From Gnetum montanum (Eukaryota; Streptophyta; Gnetopsida; Gnetales; Gnetaceae): a DNA stretch of 64,000 bases. A model generated the notes under the pieces. The model ran no database searches, was not told where the DNA came from, and saw only the letters and a program-made list of their open reading frames with translations. How positions within the stretch are numbered: position 1 is the stretch's first letter; each line of letters opens with the position of its first letter. The translations under genes were made by a program, and so were the position numbers. Below, one piece after another: positions 35,101-47,639 of the stretch. The DNA is taken from NCBI GenBank assembly GCA_015680685.1, contig MNCI01027444.1, forward strand, positions 480,004-544,003, written 5' to 3'.

Positions 35101-35334
35101 TGTTTGTTTTGAAGGAACTTCCATATTTGTTATCTATCTTTAAATTTAAAATTGAATTTTTTATTTTATTAAAAATTAAATTACAAATAATACCTCTTGC
35201 CATCTCATCTTCTTTTGCCAATTTTTGGAATTTCTTCTTCAAGTACTTATTCATGCTTATTAGTTTTAGAATGTATTTCTATATAATGCTCTACATATAA
35301 TTAATCTTCAAGAGTATCATAGTAAATTATGACC
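32181..35334. other. AT-rich spacer with simple repeats
   Basis: No gene is seen. 32540-33020 has many ATCATGG/CCATGA words in both orientations. 33269-33420 is a low-complexity GATGAAT tract. A TA dinucleotide run is at about 33827-33847. Bases ~33502-33970 recur at 63184-63605 in the same orientation. Confidence 0.7.
33502..33970 (+). repeat. Dispersed repeat, left copy
   Basis: TGATGAGGCTATTATAACTA to ATTAGAACCACC aligns with 63184-63605, sharing TTCTTCTAAGTTGG and AAAATTGATTAAAGGA-type blocks. The nature of the repeat is unknown. Confidence 0.7.
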
Positions 35335-36750
35335 TAACACACCACAAAAATTTGCATGTTATAGCCAATTTTCATTATGTAGCTTTCACCCAATGAAACT
35401 TGAGGCAAAACTTCATTGTAAATGTGAAGATTGTAATCCACAGTGGGCAATTTCACATGCCTCATTCCCTAAGTAAAAGAAAGTCATCTGGTGTCTATAT
35501 TTTGGCTTGGGGTAGCTAAAAATGCCTTTTGGAATGCCAAAAAAGGCATTTTAATGGGTTTTTAAGGGGGTATACACTTTTATACTTTGGAAGCACATGC
35601 TAGGGGCTAAATCTGACTTGCCCCAATGTAGAAGGATGGGGTTTTGGAAACTTTCTTCCTTTAGTGTGGAGACTACATGCACAACTTGGAAACCCTTCCC
35701 CCTTAGTATGGAGTGTGTGGAGTCTTCATCACAAATTTTGAAAATTGCATCCCCTATTGTGGAAGCCATAAAAGCCAAAATTCATCACTTCATGCACTTT
35801 AATGTTGACTAGCCACTTTATTAAGCATGGTGGAGAGCTTAATATGGAAGATTCATCTCTATCATGGAAGATGTGCCCTTGTTACTATTTATAGTAAACA
35901 AAATGGCCATGGGAGAAGCACTTACTATGTATAGTAACCTCCCAAATTTGAACATCCATCTCATCTGAATTTAGCAACCAATTTACAACCATTTTTTAGC
36001 CCCATTCATCACCCAAAACCTATAAAAACTAGCCTCAAACACCATTGAGAGGTTCAAATTTTTTTTTCATATGAATAGTTTGACAATTACACATTTTCAC
36101 GCACTCAAGAGTGTTTTACAGGTTTCCATGCTTTTATTCTCTTGAACCCAGTGTAGACACCTTATGACCTTGTGGCCTTGTAACCATCTTTGGGTTTTAT
36201 AAATTTTCAAGCTCCACATTACACTTTTTGGATTTCCATCTTCCAGCATAGAGCATTTGGGTAGCTTAGACTCTTTACACTTCTCAACCCCCACCATAGC
36301 CAATGTTGCAGATCTAAGGTTCCAATTGAGAACAGTTTGAAAGTATCAAGAGTGGCTTAGCATTGGGATTGTGGAGTATATTGCATTGACTTCAATGAGC
36401 TTTAAACTCCTACATCAATGAACCTTCCCTTATCTACTCATTTAAGCACCATTTGTATACATTTTCTTTAACTTATTCTTTATTTTTTATCAATAAATTT
36501 TTTAGTTTTGGATTTTTTGTACAAAATATGTTTGTTTATTATTTATGTATTATTCAGATATACTATTAACTTTACATTTCGTTCACCATGCTTTGCATTC
36601 TATAAGTCCCTAGTTAATCTGTCGGATTAGCCAGGGTGCCGTGAATCCCATTTTTTCCATAGAGGCCCTAGATATTTGTGGGTTGAGAAACTGCTGCATT
36701 GAGGATCTTCAATTTTCAAGTGACTACGACTTTCAGTTATAATAGTATTT
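35335..36750 (+). repeat. 5' LTR of element C
   Basis: TAACACACCACAAAAATTTG starts the segment shared with 62012 onward. TATA box TATAAAAA is at 36021-36028. An AATAAA-like signal lies near 36490. The end is inferred from the primer-binding site at 36753. The last ~340 bases have no counterpart in the truncated 3' LTR. Confidence 0.75.
36021..36028 (+). promoter_or_regulatory. TATA box of element C LTR
   Basis: CC TATAAAAA CTAGCC. The 3' LTR has the identical motif at 62742-62749. Confidence 0.65.
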
Positions 36751-36752
36751 CT

Positions 36753-36770
36753 TGGCACCAGAAGAAGGAC
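36753..36770 (+). other. Primer-binding site, element C
   Basis: TGGCACCAGAAGAAGGAC matches the element D site (TGGCACTAGAAGGAGGGTC) in 15 of 18 positions, although the two elements are on opposite strands and far diverged. Confidence 0.75.
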
Positions 36771-37210
36771 CTTCACCCAAGTTCTATGATCAAATTTGTT
36801 CTTCATTGCTAGTGTTTCCATTTGCAAGATTGTTATTGATTTATCATAGCCAAAGCTTTGAAGAATCAACAATGATCTTTTCTCCCTTGTGACCAAAACT
36901 GCAATGTGGAAGTTGCATGTGGTTGGGTTTTGGCTTTTCAAGGCACTTGCTATGAATTTTATAGCCCAAAGCTACCGTTGTTATCTCTTCCCCAATATTT
37001 TTCTTTCTACTATCAACATTTTATTCTCTAGTTTCTAAAGTGGATAGATCAACACTTTTGTAAGATGACTTTTCCCCATTTTTCCAAGATGAGAAAATTG
37101 ACAGCTAGCTAAAACTAGTTTAAGTGCAAAAATACCAACTTTCCACTTTGTTTTTCAGCATTTTACTCATCAACATTGAGGTAGGAGGTGTGAGATTTCC
37201 ATCATCTCAT

Positions 37211-37235
37211 CCCCACCCCACCCCCCACCCCACCC
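37211..37235 (-). other. G-quadruplex-type tract in leader of element C
   Basis: The plus strand has runs CCCC-A-CCCC-A-CCCCCC-A-CCCC-A-CCC. The minus strand therefore has five G runs of 3-6 separated by single T, an ideal four-stranded motif; plus could form an i-motif. It lies between the primer-binding site and gag. Confidence 0.8.
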
Positions 37236-37466
37236 AATGTAGATGCAACTAGGAGGTCAAGATAGAGGCTATTGAACATCAACATTTTCAACTTTTCATT
37301 TCTGGTAAAGGGGTAACCCTCCTTACCTCCCACTTACTAATTTTAGTAAGTACTTTATTTTTAGCCATTTTGGTTTCTTTTTAATGTTTTTGAATTACAT
37401 TCACTAGAATTTTATTTTATTTGATCATTTATAGCCTTGTTTTAAGCCATTCTCAAAACTATAGCC

Positions 37467-40040
37467 ATGCCTTTCCAACAATCTACCAAGTTGCCCCTCA
37501 CCTTCACTGGTGAAGGTCCTAATCAACAAGCCATAAGGGTATATGACCTCAAAGGCCCTACAATCATTGAATGTCAATAACCTTTGAGGATTATAAGGAA
37601 AATTCTTGATTTTGCAATTATAAATGACAATTGTTATAACTTCATTTGTGCCAAAATACAAACTGGCATGATAATTTCACTTTTGAAAGCAAAAGCTAAA
37701 AGGGAGTTTGAACTTAACACCATAATGGTGAGGAGTACATCCCTTCCCTCTATAACCAAATACATCTATCTGATATCTATGTGGGTATACTAGCCCAATT
37801 GATTAACATCGAGAAAGAAGATGAAAAACATAGCTAATAGGAACAAGAAGAAGAAGAGGATTAATTTAAGGTAGAATCTATGCTTGAAAACATCCTAGGA
37901 GGACTGTTCCAACAAACGTCTTCCAAGGTCATAGTGCCTTTCTCTAATGCTTTCATTTTCTTCATGGGCATGATGCCACCATCTTTCCCTCATTCTTATC
38001 CTATTATAGTTGACTTCACACCAATCATAGCCATGCATCAAACTCAATTGATGTTACAAACTATGATCTATAATCCATCTATGTCATTTGCCACATGGCC
38101 TCAATTAGTGTAACCATCAATGGTGGTTTTTACCATCACAAATCCATTAACTACCTATATAGGACCCAACATGGGACCCCAAGAAACTTAGGGATCACAC
38201 ACCCCATTTCTCCTATTTGTGCCTCAAGTATTGGCATAAACAACTTGTTCCTTCTTTCATGCAACTTATAACAAGGCGACAAGCCTCACAAAAAATGTCA
38301 CAACCATATGTGTAAACTCCATAGCCAACAAGGCCACCACAAGGGCTAGACAAGCCTTCTAAATGACCTAGGACCTAATGGAGGAGTTGAAGAGACTTAA
38401 AGCCTCTACCTTACAAATTGTCAAGATTATGGACTTCTACCAACATAATCCCATCAATCTTGTCATCCCACCCTTGACACTTCCTCCTCATGTCCCTATT
38501 CCCCAATTTATCTAATACAATGGAGAAAGTGATCCCAATTCTCACCTTATTACCTTTCAATTCAAATGCTTACTTTTGTAGCCATAACCTCATACCATCA
38601 TGAGAATTTTTCTTATGTGCTTGATTGGGAAAGCACTTGATTGGTATTGTGCATTACCTAGGGGATTCATATCCTCTTTGGAGGACTTGGTTGCGTAGAT
38701 TGTAAACCTCTTCAAGTATAACTTGAAGCTTGACACCATACTTGACCAACTCATGAAGGTCAAGAAAGGACCCTTATAATCTGTACAAAAGTTCATCCAA
38801 TGATGGAATGAACTACTAAATAAAATACTAGAGCTTATAGTCAAAGTTCACTTCTTAGTCATATTTAAGGAAGTAGTGAATGACTTTATCAAGCCCAAGC
38901 TCTACTACCTTAATCCATGGTCCCTTAGCCAAGCATTCTCATAAACTAAAAATATAGAGGATGCTATGTAGGCCAGTCATGATTTGACCTATACAGCATA
39001 CAAAAAACAACACACACAAAGAGACAAAGATAAAAGCAAACAAAACAACACTACCATAGCAAATGTGACAAAATAAGAAAAAGACTACAAACCAAGAAAT
39101 AAAGGCCAATCCACCCAAGATCCCTACCAATGACTACAATAACCAAGCATCAACCTCTGGGGCCACTACATCAACAACAACTAAACCGAACTTCGAAAGG
39201 AAGGATAGGTTCAAATATACTATGCTATCATTAAAACTCTATAAGCTACTAGACCAACTATTAAAAATTGGATGAATTCAATACAAATATATATCTAAAG
39301 CTTCCTAAAAGAAGCATGATAGGCTTTATGAAATAGCCAAAGATCCCACTAGAGCAATAACATATGATCACTTCTACCATTATTATCAGCTACATGGTCA
39401 TGACACAAACTTCTACCTTAAATTGAAGGATGACTTGCAAAGGATGCTAGATCGAGTGGAGCTAGTCCTAAATGTTTCCAACCTAGTTTGGCCACAAAAC
39501 TAGTCGATGTAGCTGTAAAATGACCTTGTGAATGCTAATGATAGCCCCTATGTTATTTTAGCATTCAACATTGATGATGATTGAAGACTTGCAAGAGAAC
39601 CATTTGTGATTCAAGTACTCCTCTATGATGAAAGGACTTGTTTAGCCTTCCACATCTCAAGATCCCCCTTCATTGTAATAGTACCATCATGAATGCCTCC
39701 CATAAAACCTTTTGTCATCAACAGCCCCCAGCCTAATACAATGCAACTAGCCATAGCACAAACAACTACACAACAATCCTCTATGGTGGCCAATGCTACT
39801 ACCTATTCCTCACAACCAATGGCTAACCACCAAAGAACCTCAACCAAACAAAGGAAGAAGCATAAGCAAAAGCCTAATAAGAAGAGTGACAACCAGATGG
39901 AGGCACAAAAGGAAGTGGATCCACCTAAGCCCACTTCCATTTCAACTATACCCATGACCTCAACTACCCAACCCACACCAACTAGCAAGCCATTAAAGGA
40001 CACAAAACCAAATAACCAAAACAATGATGAAAAGCCTTAA
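37467..40040 (+). pseudogene. gag: gag of element C
   Basis: Proposed ATG at 37467 (MPFQQSTKLPLTFTGEG). YNFICAKIQ at ~37635 matches D. The core at 38600-38840 has GKALDWYCALPRGFISSLED, FKYNLKLDTILDQLMKVKK and VQKFIQ-x-WNELLNKI, each matched in element D. A degenerate knuckle, YHYYQLHGHDTNFYLKLKD, is near 39375. A Thr/Pro/Gln/Lys-rich linker at 39693-40040 precedes the protease. Stops and frameshifts occur throughout. Confidence 0.8.
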
Positions 40041-41017
40041 CAACCACAACCTAAGGTCGAAGTGCACCTTTTGGGATGCATGGAGGAAGTAAAGCACAAC
40101 TTGGGTGATAAGCCCATGGTCAATGATAAAAACTTCTTTAGTGCAATGGACCATGTTAGGCAATCCCTCAAACCAAAAAACATAACTCTAAGCTTATATG
40201 AACTAATCATGACTTCTGCCACACATCATGAGGTGCTAGTCAAAATGTTGACCTTCATCCCCATACTAACAAGAAATTCATCGATGCAGTGATGGTTCTC
40301 CCTTACCAAAGGAATAGAAGTCAACACCCTTAATGTTTCGCAATAGAGAAATTAAGGTTAGTCCCAAAAAGTGATGAAGCAACTACAACCCCTTTATTCA
40401 TAACCATATGCATAGGACAATTGAAAATACATTAGGTGCATGTTAATGATGAAGATGAAACTAACATCATCCCATGCACCATTGTTGAACACTTGGGCTT
40501 ACCTGAGTAGATACAACCTACAACCATCATAGCTCTTAAGTCCTCAATGGATTTAGAGGTATCTTCAAGGGCTCTATCTGCTTGGATTTTGTAGCTAGGG
40601 AGTAATTCCCCACAACTACTAACTTGGTGGTGGAAGAGACCCTAGGATTCAACCTAATTCTAGGAAGATCTTGGTTGGCTTAATTACAAATTGTGTCCTT
40701 TCCCATCCATTAAGAAATTCATCTTCCTTATAAGGGAGGTGGAACCATCATTCATGATGGTTTTTGACATTGTAAACATAGAGTAGGGGTTTGAAGTGGA
40801 GCTTTAAGAAGAAGCTCCTAGCCATGAAATCCAATAGGCCAAAGAAGAGCAACAATCAAAGAAAGCCAATGATGAAAATGATGACTAATGGGATGCATTA
40901 TGGAATGAAATTCCTTTCAACATCATAAGCAAAGAAGATGGTGAATATAATCTTGTGCAAAGTAGGCCTTACTCACTTACTAATCTTGCAAAGATTAGGA
41001 AGAATCTGCACAAGTGA
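40041..41017 (+). pseudogene. pro: Protease end of gag-pro, element C
   Basis: ITLSLYELIMTSATHHEVL (40180-40235) matches the D helix before its protease. The catalytic area reads NDEDETNIIPCTIVEHLGL (about 40445), where the D-[STD]-G box has lost Gly. The C-terminal part, with WNEIPFN, EDGEYNLVQ and SRPYSLTNL, aligns with the D gag-pro end. Termination is TGA at 41015-41017. Confidence 0.7.
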
Positions 41018-41265
41018 AGTTTTCCTTAACCTTCCCATGCCCCTATGACCAAATGCACTAATAACCATATAGCCTTAGTTTTCTTTTGTAGTTTATCTTT
41101 TTATGCATTTTTTGTTTTACTATTTATGCATGTAACCTATGCATATAGCCTAAGTTTTTTTGCATTTTTACCTATTTTCTACAACCTCTCTTTATTTTTT
41201 ATTTATATTATAAACATCGAAAATGCCTTATAAATATACTTCATTTTCAAAACTAGCTTGCTAAG
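41018..41265 (+). other. T-rich stretch after gag-pro
   Basis: No coding signal. AA|GTGAAG at 41013-41018 is a weak candidate 5' splice site for the protease-RT intron proposed in the findings. Confidence 0.3.
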
Positions 41266-41410
41266 GCCTTAAACTGGCATTACGGGCCACTATGACCTTA
41301 AACTGGCCTTCCCATCCACTAAGATGTTAAACTAGTGTTATGGCCCATCATGGCCTTAAATAGGAAAAACATCGTAACCTGCACCTCCTATGGCCTAAAA
41401 CTAATGAGCA
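41266..41410 (+). repeat. GGCC minisatellite, copy 1 of element C
   Basis: Four or five diverged copies of GGCC(T)TTAAACTGGCAT...GGGCC. It is the same family as 5201-5482, in the same place relative to gag-pro and in the same orientation relative to the element. Confidence 0.75.
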
Positions 41411-42645
41411 TTTTTCTTATTATACTTAATACTCAACATAGCCATTCTCAACTTTTACAATATGATATATAGCCTAAAATGATAACTAAATATTCAAATT
41501 TAAATTTAAAGTGTCCATATCCATACATAGCCATGCCAAACTATGTAACAAAAATGTCAAAGAATAACAATCATCTATAACATAGTCTTAGCTAATCGTA
41601 GCCATCAACATGGAAAAAAAAACAAATAGCCAACAAGCTAAACTAATGGAAGATGCTAAGTGGTATTCAAAGGAGGAAGTGGTTGGTCATTCCCACCCTC
41701 ATTGCTAAGACTACTAATGTCTCCTAAGGCCTAAAATGTAACAACATATAGCCAATTAACAATCCATAGCCAAAACCATAACCATAAAAAAAAAACAAAA
41801 ACAAAAACATAAAATACATCTAAATTGTTGAGATTCCAGCTCCATGATTTTTGGGGGTAGAAGTAGAAGGCCTGCCTCCAAATGATGGAGGATCTAGTCC
41901 TCCATCATTTTTCCCTAGTAAACATCCCCTAAGACCAACACTAGATAGAATATTGGTCCTATCTATAAGAGTCTAAGTATGAGGCTCCTAGGTAGTAGAA
42001 GTTGTAGAGGTCTTACCCATAGTAGTGGTAATCCGAGTAGTAGGGGAATGCTCCACAGTGAGAGTACTTTTAAAAAGCTGATAAGCACTCTCTACCTAAA
42101 TTCCCTAAATGAACAACTCTTTCTTTCACTATTCAACTAACTCCTCTTTTAGCCACTTAAGGTAGGCCCCATGATCTTCCTTGTACTATTGCATGTGGAC
42201 CTTTTCTTTCTTGCTACACTCTAGGACCCAAGCACAGTGATCTATCTAGTCCATAACCTTTTGGAGATGAGGTCCATATACATACATTGTTCTACCATAT
42301 CCCATAGGATTGCTACTTTGTCTTGAATGACATGCTAGTAGTAGGCCCACATGATCTCTATAGTCTATGATTTCCCTAAGTTAGTCACTTAGGCTTCCAC
42401 AAAGGACTCACGGTCTCAAAGATCTCTAATTGTGTCCTACCATTGAGTCTTTTTTCCTAAGGCCATAACTTCCTTCTATAGGGATTCATTAGACCTCTCT
42501 AGCTCCCATGAACGTTTTTTGCATGACATTGCAAGATTAGTAGAAGTCTAGTACAACTTCAAGCGTATACTAGATACGTTAAAGGGAAGCTTAGACAAGG
42601 AGTCTATCTCCATGTCTCTACTAGGGTTCCACTCCATAGAAGGTA

Positions 42646-42742
42646 CTACATAAGCATAAAATACAACCATAAACATAATGCACAACCTCAAATAGCCATA
42701 ACATAGGCATAGCCTACAATTAAGTGTAAAAAAAATCTTTAC
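42646..42742 (-). other. Intron of antisense gene C (same position as 3918-4027 in D)
   Basis: Donor ATAG|GTAAAG, acceptor TTATGTAG, 97 bases, T-rich. It directly follows the KVEFMHGMTKDIINWL segment aligned with D. Confidence 0.7.
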
Positions 42743-42880
42743 CTATCTAGAGTGAAATGTAATGCAACCAATTGATGATGTCCTTAGTCATTCCATGCAT
42801 GAACTCCACTTTTTCTAGAGTCTACACCTATGGTTTCACATGAAACTTACAGATGGAAGTTGGCACTAGTGACTAAGGAA

Positions 42881-42975
42881 CTACTGTAATCATGATAATC
42901 ATTGAAAGGCTAGGATAAAAATCAAAGATAAACAATGAGATATAATGAAAATATTAGGGCATGGGCATACTTAGC
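42881..42975 (-). other. Intron of antisense gene C (same position as 3700-3803 in D)
   Basis: Acceptor ATTACAGTAG. The donor is GG|GCTAAGTA, a GC-type donor or a decayed GT. The flanking exons align with those of D. Confidence 0.5.
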
Positions 42976-43168
42976 CCCTCCTCCTCCTCTCCCTCCTCTA
43001 GGATTATGATGGGAGAGGTCACTAGTACTACCTCATCAAACAAGGCATCATGATAATTTATACCTACATTAGCAAATCCTTCAACCATAGGTTGCTTTAG
43101 GAGTGTTTCTTTTGCATGCCTTTGTTCCACTTTTGCAGCATCTTGGGCTACCATAGCTTGATGGTTGT

Positions 43169-43275
43169 CTACAACCATAGCACATAGAAAACATGTTAAC
43201 ACATGAAACCATAAGATAACCATGAACTTTAAAACATGAAATAGCCAAATTTAAACAAAGCATACTTGTAACTAC
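43169..43275 (-). other. Intron of antisense gene C (same position as 3088-3227 in D)
   Basis: Donor GTAG|GTAGTTAC, acceptor GCTATGGTTGTAG, T-rich. The preceding exon ends with a basic PKKLKFNL, where D has QKRPRLDEE. Confidence 0.6.
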
Positions 43276-44321
43276 CTACTATGAGGATCTAAGATTAAAC
43301 TTAAGCTTCTTTGGCGCAATTTGGTTTAATGCTAGTGGTGCCTCCTTTATAGGCCTCTTGAGTTTCTCCCTAGCTACTCCTTCAACCTCCATATGATATC
43401 ATCTGGCATCCTAGACACTAGCAGGAAACATGACAAGTTCATCATCATCAATGTTATTTGGAGACTCACACTGCCTCACATCAAGATTCTTAGTGGTGAT
43501 GGATAATGTATCACCCATCCCCTCTAGTGGGCTTTGGGCTTGTACCATTGGATAAATGTGATTTATGCAAGGCCTAGAAAGTTGTCTTGGTCTTGGGAGA
43601 TCCATCACCCATTCCTATACACCACCAGAAACTCCATAAACCTCTTCAAATAACCTACAAAAAATTAAAAGTGCATGTGGATTATTGTAGAGATGCAAGA
43701 ATAGAGTCCAAGGATCTTCTCCTAAAGCCTAGTAGCCAAAGTAAATGTTGAGTCAAATTTGGTATCCTCCATCAAGACCTTCTTAAGGTCCATCCTTGTG
43801 CCAAGCCAATTATCTTCTTTTGTGATAAAAAATTGGAAAACACATGAGACTTGAACAAAGGATATGATTTCTTTGCATCAAGGTTCATGAAGTTATCCAT
43901 CAAAGTTTTGAAGTGACCCATGTTAGCACCAAGCCACTCCAGAAATTCATCACAATGGTCCATTTTCCTTACTATCCTAGTGGGAACCTTTGCCTCCTTA
44001 GTAAGGACACCAAAAAATTCATGAAAAAGGTCAACACCAATGTCCATGTTCACCTTCATACCCTAAATGATGATATAAAACAACCAACCTTCTCATCAAA
44101 GGATTTGATGGCATGCAACATCTCTGTAGTAAGGATGGAAGGGATAGGTTCCATAAATACATTAAGTAAATCTACACAATGGATGTTTACTTGAACATAC
44201 CTAGGCACCTATTCCTTTAGCCACTCCTTTGCTAATGTCACCTTACCAAACTTCAGGATGATGGTATCCTCATGACATGAACATGAAAGTAGTATAGTAA
44301 CATTAGTCAAGGTGGAAGGTC

Positions 44322-44426
44322 CTAGAAAGCAAAACCAAATTTTAGCATCAACATGAGCAAATTTGATAACTAGGCAAAGCAATAGAACACTTAAAGTTAT
44401 AGCCATGAAACACTAGAAGCTATAGC
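44322..44426 (-). other. Intron of antisense gene C (same acceptor as 1937-2049 in D)
   Basis: The acceptor GGTTTTGCTTTCTAG is strong. The donor is unclear (AAAG|GCTATAGC, GC type, or lost). Confidence 0.55.
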
Positions 44427-45276
44427 CTTTATGCTTATCTTTCCTTTTCTTCTTTGGTATGGTTTGAGTAGAGGTCCCAGCTATAAGGGTCTGATCTATG
44501 CTATCAGCATCAACCCACTAGTTGTACATCATCCTATCATCTTTGCACTTCTTGTATATGAGATTGAATCTTGAGATGTATGCATAAAAATTCCCTCTTA
44601 ACTGTTGATACATAATAGTTTTGATTTGAGAAATTTTGGTGAATTCATTCATAGTATTTTGTACCACTACCAAGATTTGATCATTGATGATCAAACCTTG
44701 ATCATTGACCTTGTATCCACAACAAGTTTGTAAAACCAATGAAGTTAGGGAAGCTAGTTAAGGCAAAAACATAAAAGTATTACAATAACCATGCTCATCC
44801 CTATAGATGATACATATATGATACATAATGCAAGGAGGGTTCTAGAATAACATGTGGGCTCTATGTGTCACTATTAGAGTATTTTCATCATTATACCAAC
44901 TATACTCTGGCATCATCCAGATCTCTATAAGGTAACATAGGCTTATGGCATCTGTTGGTTCCCTTATTATCTTAAGAGGTGGACTGTCAATAATGAATTT
45001 GATAATCAAGCTAGATGCCCAAGGTAATAGGGTCTCCACTACAACCTGCGCTACATCTATGGACAAGTGTAACCACAACATCACACTAAAGTTCTTAAGG
45101 AGGTAGGCAAGGAATTCCCTTCCCCTAGGCTAGAACCACAATGAGAACTTTTCAAAGGGCATGTAATGCAGAAAGATGTTGGTCTTGGGATGACCAATGT
45201 AGCATAAGATACCCACCAACTCCATGATGATGAGGATAGGCCTCAAAAAGACCCTACATGAAATAATGCAAAAACA

Positions 45277-45800
45277 TTGTGACCAATTGGAATTACTTAG
45301 CAAACTCAAAAAAGAAAAAAAAAACATCTAGTTGGAGGTGAAATTAGCCTCTATAAAAAGCTTTAAGGTGTTTATTTGAATTATCTTAAGAAATTTCATA
45401 AGAAAGCATTATTAAAGCCTTGCATAACCTTACATTATGACCAATTGAAATTTCCTAACAAATTTAGAAAAACCACCCTAAGTTAGAGGTGAAATTAGCC
45501 TCTGTAAACGCTCTTTGGTTTTTATCTAAATTAGCTTAAGAAATTCCATAAAAGCATTATTACCATAACCAAAGCATTATAGCCAAAATTAAACCTTGGT
45601 CTAAGTTATGTATAAGTTTAGAAAAAACATCTAAATTATGCAAAGCATGCATAAATTTAGAAAAAAAGAATCTAAACTATGCACAAATTTAGAAAAAAGT
45701 AAGTATAAGTTTAGAAAAAACATCTAAATTATGTAAAGCATGCATAAATTTGGAAAAAACATCTAACTATGTAAAAATTGAGAAAAAGCATCATAAACTT
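45277..45800. repeat. Local tandem duplications upstream of the antisense gene exons in C
   Basis: GAGGTGAAATTAGCCTCT occurs at about 45337 and 45487 within a ~150-base duplicated block. From 45600 to 45800, AAATTTAGAAAAAACATCTAA-like units recur every 30-60 bases with AAAGCATGCATAAATTT interspersed. This lies in the first intron or upstream region of the antisense gene. Confidence 0.7.
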
Positions 45801-47639
45801 AGAAACAAAACCATGTAGCCATAGCAAAAGCTTGCTGAAAATATAAAAAGATTTTACTCTTCTTAAAAAAAAAATTATTATAAGTTATACATATTAACCA
45901 CTTCCATTTCCAAATGGGTAATGTGCTATGACCATAATTTTTCCTTGTTCACACAACCATAGCCAAAAAATTCATTAAAAATTCATTTGTGCTCTGATTT
46001 TAGTGATTCCACCACCAAAAGAATCTTGAAATTATGAACCTTATATCCATGACCATTATAACTAAAAATGTATAACCATATCTGCATAAAACATAACGAA
46101 AATCTAGCAAAAACCATAGTTGTCACCATTAAACTCTTTTCACACAAGGTTGGTAAAACGTTTTTCAAAAATTCATTTAAGCTCCAAAAAACGTGATTCT
46201 ACCACCATTTAAAAGCTTAAAATAATTCCTACACATCCATGTTGGAAAAACCTTTTCCGTTTATGCAAGAATAATTTGTCAATTTGGACAATAATCCAAA
46301 AATGGCACAAACATCTTTATTACACATGCTTAGTAAAATAATTGTAGAAAATTTCTTTTAAGTTCAATATGAGTGATTCCACCTCTATTGGAAAGCCAAA
46401 ACCAATTCCTACTTATCCATAACTATAAAATAGCCAAAACATTTGTCTTTTTCTTAGAAAAAATTTGCAAGTTTACATGGAATCACAAAAAACGGTATGA
46501 AAAAACTAATTGCGCAATGTTTGGAAAATAGCCATAACTTCATCGTTATGAATCCAAATTAAATGAGAAAACATCCATTAGAAAGCCTAGATGAGAGGAT
46601 ATGAATCCATAACCGTAAATTTCACGAATATATAGTTTTTCTACTAAGAAAAACTACACAACATTGCTTGCTTTTTCATGTCAATGCTTCAAAAAACTTC
46701 AAAACCTAGATTTCATATAGCCATGGAAATAGTTGAAGTAGCGAAAACCATTAAAAATCATTAAAATTTACACCAAAATAATGGGTTAGGATTTTTTTAA
46801 AATTTAATTTTAACAAATCCTAAGGCCTAGATCTGAAAAAACAAACACACCCTAAAATTTTGGAAAACGCATGAAACAACAAGCCCTATTTTCAAAATCA
46901 AATCTACAAATGCTAAAGCAACAAAGTGACTATAGATCTACATGGAAGAGGCCAAAATAGGAGGTGGGATTTGATCAAAATTCTATTTTAATCCCTCCAC
47001 TAGAGTAGATTTGGAAAAAATGAATTTAACACATGGAAAATAAAAAACTAGAAAAACCATAGAAAACAAAGGCAAAATTAGGTAAAAATACCTACCTTGA
47101 AGAAATGAAAAATGAGGACTAGAGAGAGATAGGCTTGGGAACCTTTGACAACTACCTGGAATGCTCATCCATTCTTTGGATCATATGATTTTTACTCATT
47201 CCCCTTCACTACTTAGATATCATGATAGGCTCAACATTGAGGATGATGAAGATTAAGAGAAGATAGGAGTTCTACGTTGGCTATAGGAGATATGGGAGGC
47301 TTTAGACTAGTATCTTGTACAAAAAAAACCTCTATGAAAGCTCTCCTCCAATGCACTATTGATGTAGAATGATAGTTGTGATCAAAACTTGCAAAGTTTG
47401 ACATATAAAACTCATCTAAATCCTAAATGCACACATTAAAAACCTAGTTGCTAATTTAGTGCACCATAACTCCAACTGCATTCAAGTGTAAATTAGGGAA
47501 ACTCTAGTTCACATTGGTTTTGGGTGGGAAATAGCTTCACTTTTCAAAATTTTTAATTTTTACACCTTTTGTCTTGACCAATAATTGCATCAATGCTGAG
47601 ATTTTTTTCCAATTTTGATACTTAGAACCATATTACAAC

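Larger units (their letters stand above)
41840..47170 (-). pseudogene. Decayed multi-exon antisense gene of element C
   Basis: Homologue of the D gene (403-5075), running against the element's gag and pol. Recognised exon starts or segments: after the acceptor at 45254 (GLFEAYPHHHGVGGYLMLH region, continuing IMELVGILCY and MPEYSWYNDENTLIV); 44739-44430 with VNDQGL, CKD, WVDAD and a basic PKKKRKDKHK that could be a nuclear localisation signal; 44321-43770 with LTTEMLHAIKSFDEKVGCF, LFHEFFGV, FLEWLGANMGH and SQKKIIGLAQGW; 43168-42976; 42880-42743 with KVEFMHGMTKDIINWL; 42645 onward with a Trp/Glu/Lys-rich block. Matching introns are listed separately. MSIPGSCQRFPSLSL with donor CAAG|GTAGGT near 47098 may be the first exon. 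Stops, mostly TAG, break every exon. No known domain is recognised. Confidence 0.6.

Noticed and set aside
35097-35300. 67-codon plus frame in AT-rich spacer
   Set aside because: Low-complexity Phe/Leu/Ile translation of T-rich DNA with no homology or signals.
39803-40024. 73-codon hydrophobic minus frame
   Set aside because: Shadow of the Thr/Pro/Lys-rich linker of gag in element C on the other strand.
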